Positions 6,032-7,632 of a DNA stretch of 7,632 bases are shown here, piece by piece (position 1 is the first letter of the stretch; each line of letters opens with the position of its first letter). The translations under genes and the position numbers were made by a program. The notes beneath the pieces were generated by a model. That model saw only the letters and a list, made by a program, of their open reading frames with translations, was not told where the DNA came from and did not search any database. The stretch spans positions 1-7,632 of the forward strand of contig JAKAHE010000099.1 of the NCBI GenBank assembly GCA_021815285.1, in the 5' to 3' direction. Origin of the DNA: Nitrospirota bacterium (GTDB taxonomy: Bacteria > Nitrospirota > JACRHJ01).

Positions 6032-6610
6032 ATGAAAGTATTAGGTTTTTCAGGTAGTCCAAGGTCCGGCGGAAATACGGAAACCCTGCTTGCCGAGCTT
6101 CTGCGCGGCGCGTCGGACGCCGGCGCGGAAACGGAGCTTATTCAGGTGAGCAGGGTGCGTTTTGACCCCTGTATTTCCTGCGGAAGGTGCTACAAAACCG
6201 GGCGTTGCGAGGTCGAGGACGCCTTCCAGCCGATACTCGACAAGATCATCGAGGCAGACCACGTCGTGCTCGCTTCTCCCATATATTTCATGGGGTTAAG
6301 CGCCTGGGCAAAGACGCTTGTTGACCGTTGCCAGTGCCTCTGGGCGAGGAAATACGTCCTGAAGGAGCCTCTCCCCAGGCGTCACGGCGATATTCAGAGG
6401 CGCGGGGTATTTATTTCCACCGCCGGTTCCGGAGTCCCTGAAGCCTTCCAAGGCGCTGTTTTTACAGCGAAATATTTCTTTGACGCCATCGGCGTCCTGC
6501 ACTGGAAAAACCTCCTTTACGCCCGAATTGACGCCAAAGGCGAGATAAAATCTCACCCTACCGCCCTGCGCGAGGCATACGAAACCGGGCGCGAACTGGT
6601 AAAAAAGTAG
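6032..6610 (+). CDS. Iron-sulfur flavoprotein / NADPH-dependent FMN reductase family protein
   Basis: A 192-residue flavodoxin-fold protein. The FMN phosphate loop GSPRSGGNT is at residues 8-16, and a second flavin-contact segment ASPIYF is at 81-86. Between them is a compact cysteine cluster, C47-x2-C50-x2-C53-x5-C59, typical of iron-sulfur flavoproteins (Isf), where it binds a [4Fe-4S] cluster passing electrons to FMN. Cys100 and Cys102 are extra. It has no signal peptide and should be cytoplasmic. In known Isf proteins the partner is ferredoxin and the electron acceptor is often oxygen or peroxide; the role here is not known. It starts 4 bases after the cytochrome stop; its only Shine-Dalgarno, GAGGT, is about 15 bases upstream, so translation is probably coupled. 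Last gene of the operon, followed by a strong terminator. Confidence 0.85.
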   Translation: MKVLGFSGSPRSGGNTETLLAELLRGASDAGAETELIQVSRVRFDPCISCGRCYKTGRCEVEDAFQPILDKIIEADHVVLASPIYFMGLSAWAKTLVDRCQCLWARKYVLKEPLPRRHGDIQRRGVFISTAGSGVPEAFQGAVFTAKYFFDAIGVLHWKNLLYARIDAKGEIKSHPTALREAYETGRELVKK

Positions 6611-6633
6611 CCTTCCCCGCGCCCCCGTTTTTT

Positions 6634-6666
6634 GCGCAAAACAGGCCGAAAACGGCCTGTTTTCGC
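6634..6666 (+). terminator. Rho-independent terminator of the cysK operon
   Basis: AAAACAGGCCG (6638-6648) and CGGCCTGTTTT (6653-6663) form a perfect 11-bp stem around an AAAA loop. Three more pairs (GCG 6634-6636 with CGC 6664-6666) extend it past a bulged C. The A-tract before and T-tract after the GC core make it able to stop transcription from both directions. It lies 24 bases after the flavoprotein stop codon. Confidence 0.88.
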
Positions 6667-6668
6667 CC

Positions 6669-6763
6669 CGTTTTCGATACCGGGGGAAAAACTCGATTTT
6701 CTCTCACTTACGCCTTAACAATCCACAGGTTCCAGTAATAATCCGTAACTGCTATCGAAAACG
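6669..6763. repeat. 11-bp inverted repeat spaced by 73 bases
   Basis: CGTTTTCGATA (6669-6679) is exactly mirrored by TATCGAAAACG (6753-6763). No direct target-site duplication is seen outside the arms, so there is no proof of a small transposable element; the arms could also form a long-range stem in RNA. Confidence 0.4.
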
Positions 6764-6825
6764 AACTTTCCCGACCGATGAGTTTTACTCCTGGAGTCCA
6801 ACGCGCGGTATAAGCAAACTGCATC

Positions 6826-6854
6826 CGTAATTCCACGCTAAAGCGGGAATCCAG
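6826..6854. repeat. Dispersed palindromic repeat, copy A (diverged)
   Basis: ATTCC-A-CGC (6830-6838) pairs with GCGGGAAT (6843-6850) around TAAA, an 8-bp stem with one bulged A, and is followed by CCAG. It matches the widespread bacterial intergenic motif of the form GTCATTCCCGC...GCGGGAATCCAG, here with GTAATTCC in place of GTCATTCC. Confidence 0.65.
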
Positions 6855-6997
6855 GGAATGTTGTATTTACATAAAATAAAAGTAGCTTAATTGCGTAAAA
6901 GCCATTATAATTCAGATTTGCTTATCGGAGTTAAATCCAATCGAAGGAGGCGAGGGCGTTAAAGAGGTGAAGATGTCATTTTGAACGCACCACAGTT

Positions 6998-7030
6998 CGT
7001 CATTCCCGAATGCCCTAATCGGGAATCCAG
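6998..7030. repeat. Dispersed palindromic repeat, copy B
   Basis: ATTCCCGA (7002-7009) and TCGGGAAT (7019-7026) form a perfect 8-bp stem with a 9-base loop, flanked by CGTC on the left and CCAG on the right, as in copy A about 170 bases upstream. It ends 33 bases before the start of the next gene, so lies in its leader or promoter region. Confidence 0.7.
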
Positions 7031-7062
7031 ATTTTTCCCATAACACAAAGGAGGTCTTTTTT

Positions 7063-7308
7063 ATGAGAAATCTGTTCCGCATCTGCCTGTTGACGTTCTC
7101 CATGCTCCTCATTGCCGCCGCCGTGGCGTCGGCGGACGGCGAGGGACATGTTGCTGTCTTGAAACAATACAGGGCGGCGTTTTTACAGTGGTATCCCCAG
7201 ACCTTTGACGCAGGTATCTCCTATGGCGAATCAATAGCCTTCGACGGCGCGAACATCTGGGTGGCGAACCGTCTCGGCAACACCCTGACGAGGATACCGG
7301 CGAGGTAG
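7063..7308 (+). CDS. Short exported protein, likely truncated beta-propeller (YVTN/NHL-type) fragment
   Basis: An 81-residue open frame with a very strong ribosome binding site (AAAGGAGGT, 7 bases before ATG) and a clear Sec signal peptide: basic residues at 2 and 7, hydrophobic core to about residue 22, likely cleavage after ASA (residue 24). The C-terminal part, ESIAFDGANIWVANRLGNTL, matches the first blade of repeat proteins in which the motif IAFDGANIWVAN recurs. Such proteins usually have several blades and hundreds of residues; here a TAG follows after one partial blade, and no continuation is seen in any frame before the tRNA promoter 43 bases on. It may be a decayed or truncated gene, or a real small protein. 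Mature function unknown. Confidence 0.6.
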   Translation: MRNLFRICLLTFSMLLIAAAVASADGEGHVAVLKQYRAAFLQWYPQTFDAGISYGESIAFDGANIWVANRLGNTLTRIPAR

Positions 7309-7351
7309 CAAACTTTTACAGCCCCGTGATATACTTCCTTAACGAAAACTG

Positions 7352-7380
7352 TTGACTTTGCCCGGCGGCTGGTGTATATA
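7352..7380 (+). promoter_or_regulatory. Promoter of the tRNA operon
   Basis: TTGACT (7352-7357, 5 of 6 to consensus) and TATATA (7375-7380) are 17 bases apart. The predicted start near 7387 lies only about seven bases before the first tRNA, as is usual for stable RNA operons. Confidence 0.7.
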
Positions 7381-7393
7381 TTTCCCTTCTGAG

Positions 7394-7471
<78 letters not shown>

Positions 7472-7534
7472 GTGGGCGACGGGCTTGGGCAGGCTGGCCT
7501 TAAGAGGGGCCGACTGTCCGGGCCCTTCAAATAT

Positions 7535-7611
7535 GCGCCCGTAGCTCAGGTGGATAGAGCAACAGCCTTCTAAGCTGTGGGCCGCAGGTTCGAGTCCTGC
7601 CGGGCGCGCCA
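7535..7611 (+). tRNA. tRNA-Arg (anticodon UCU)
   Basis: A complete 77-base cloverleaf. The acceptor stem is GCGCCCG (7535-7541) with CGGGCGC (7601-7607), the D arm is AGCTCAGGTGGATAGAGC, and the anticodon stem ACAGC/GCTGT holds loop CTTCTAA with TCT in the middle. The T arm contains GGTTCGAGTCC, and CCA is encoded at 7609-7611. It reads AGA/AGG. It lies 64 bases after tRNA-Pro and is probably co-transcribed with it; further tRNAs may follow beyond the window. Confidence 0.97.
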
Positions 7612-7632
7612 AACCGGGGCAAGTAGGGGGGC

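Larger units (their letters stand above)
6667..7062. other. Non-coding stretch between terminator and exported short ORF
   Basis: About 400 bases with no credible gene on either strand. It holds two diverged palindromic repeats (6826-6854 and 6998-7030), an 11-bp inverted repeat (6669-6679 with 6753-6763), a small palindrome ACTCC-T-GGAGT (6787-6797), and an isolated TATAAT (6906-6911) without a matching -35 box. The rest is more A/T-rich than the genes. It looks like accessory, repeat-laden intergenic DNA. Confidence 0.6.

Noticed and set aside
6666..6685. Second terminator hairpin CCCCG/CGGGG after the main one
   Set aside because: Only five pairs with a ten-base loop, and it would compete with the much stronger stem at 6634-6666; followed by A rather than T residues on the plus strand.
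6906..6911. TATAAT as a promoter -10 box for the exported ORF
   Set aside because: No acceptable -35 box lies 16-18 bases upstream (best 2 of 6 matches), so it is not called as a promoter.
6912..7112. 66-residue minus-strand open frame
   Set aside because: It crosses the palindromic repeat and the opposite-strand start of the exported ORF; the part SGFPIRAFGNDE is typical of translated intergenic repeats.

Overview
The window looks like chromosomal DNA from an anaerobic, sulfur-metabolising bacterium, probably a sulfite/sulfate reducer or sulfur disproportionator of Desulfobacterota or Nitrospirota type. The evidence is a dsr (dissimilatory sulfite reductase) accessory cluster with a full-length two-cysteine DsrC, Dsr-type membrane-complex subunits, and a DsrN-type amidase. 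The palindromic GTCATTCCCG/CGGGAATCCAG repeats are common in genomes of that kind. The exact taxon cannot be fixed from this sequence, and the catalytic genes dsrAB and the rest of the complex (dsrO, dsrP) are not in the window.

Layout, minus strand, read from about 4650 down to 1: dsrN (cobyrinate a,c-diamide synthase family, siroheme amidation), then a gap with a strong promoter of its own and a long structured leader, then dsrC, a 13-bp GC hairpin, dsrM, dsrK and the start of dsrJ, which runs off the left edge. dsrM, dsrK and dsrJ are tightly packed; the dsrK stop and dsrJ start overlap as TAATG. Together they should pass electrons from the quinone pool and/or periplasmic hemes, through DsrM heme b and the DsrK iron-sulfur centre, to the DsrC trisulfide made by sulfite reductase.

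Layout, plus strand, 4660 to 6666: a divergent operon with a near-consensus sigma-70 promoter and a palindrome at the predicted transcription start. It holds a cysteine synthase (sulfide assimilation), a small periplasmic monoheme cytochrome c and an iron-sulfur flavoprotein, and closes at a strong hairpin terminator. Its position back to back with dsrN suggests that sulfide production and sulfide fixation are linked, but the roles of the cytochrome and flavoprotein are unknown.

The right part, 6667 to 7632, is a roughly 400-base non-coding stretch with two diverged palindromic repeats and an 11-bp inverted repeat, then a short exported protein that looks like a truncated beta-propeller gene, and a tRNA operon (tRNA-Pro UGG, tRNA-Arg UCU) with its own promoter.

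No CRISPR array, transposase, rRNA or phage gene was seen. The most unusual signals are regulatory: the dsrC leader with a possible anti-Shine-Dalgarno sequence, and the palindrome shared by the cysK and dsrN promoters.
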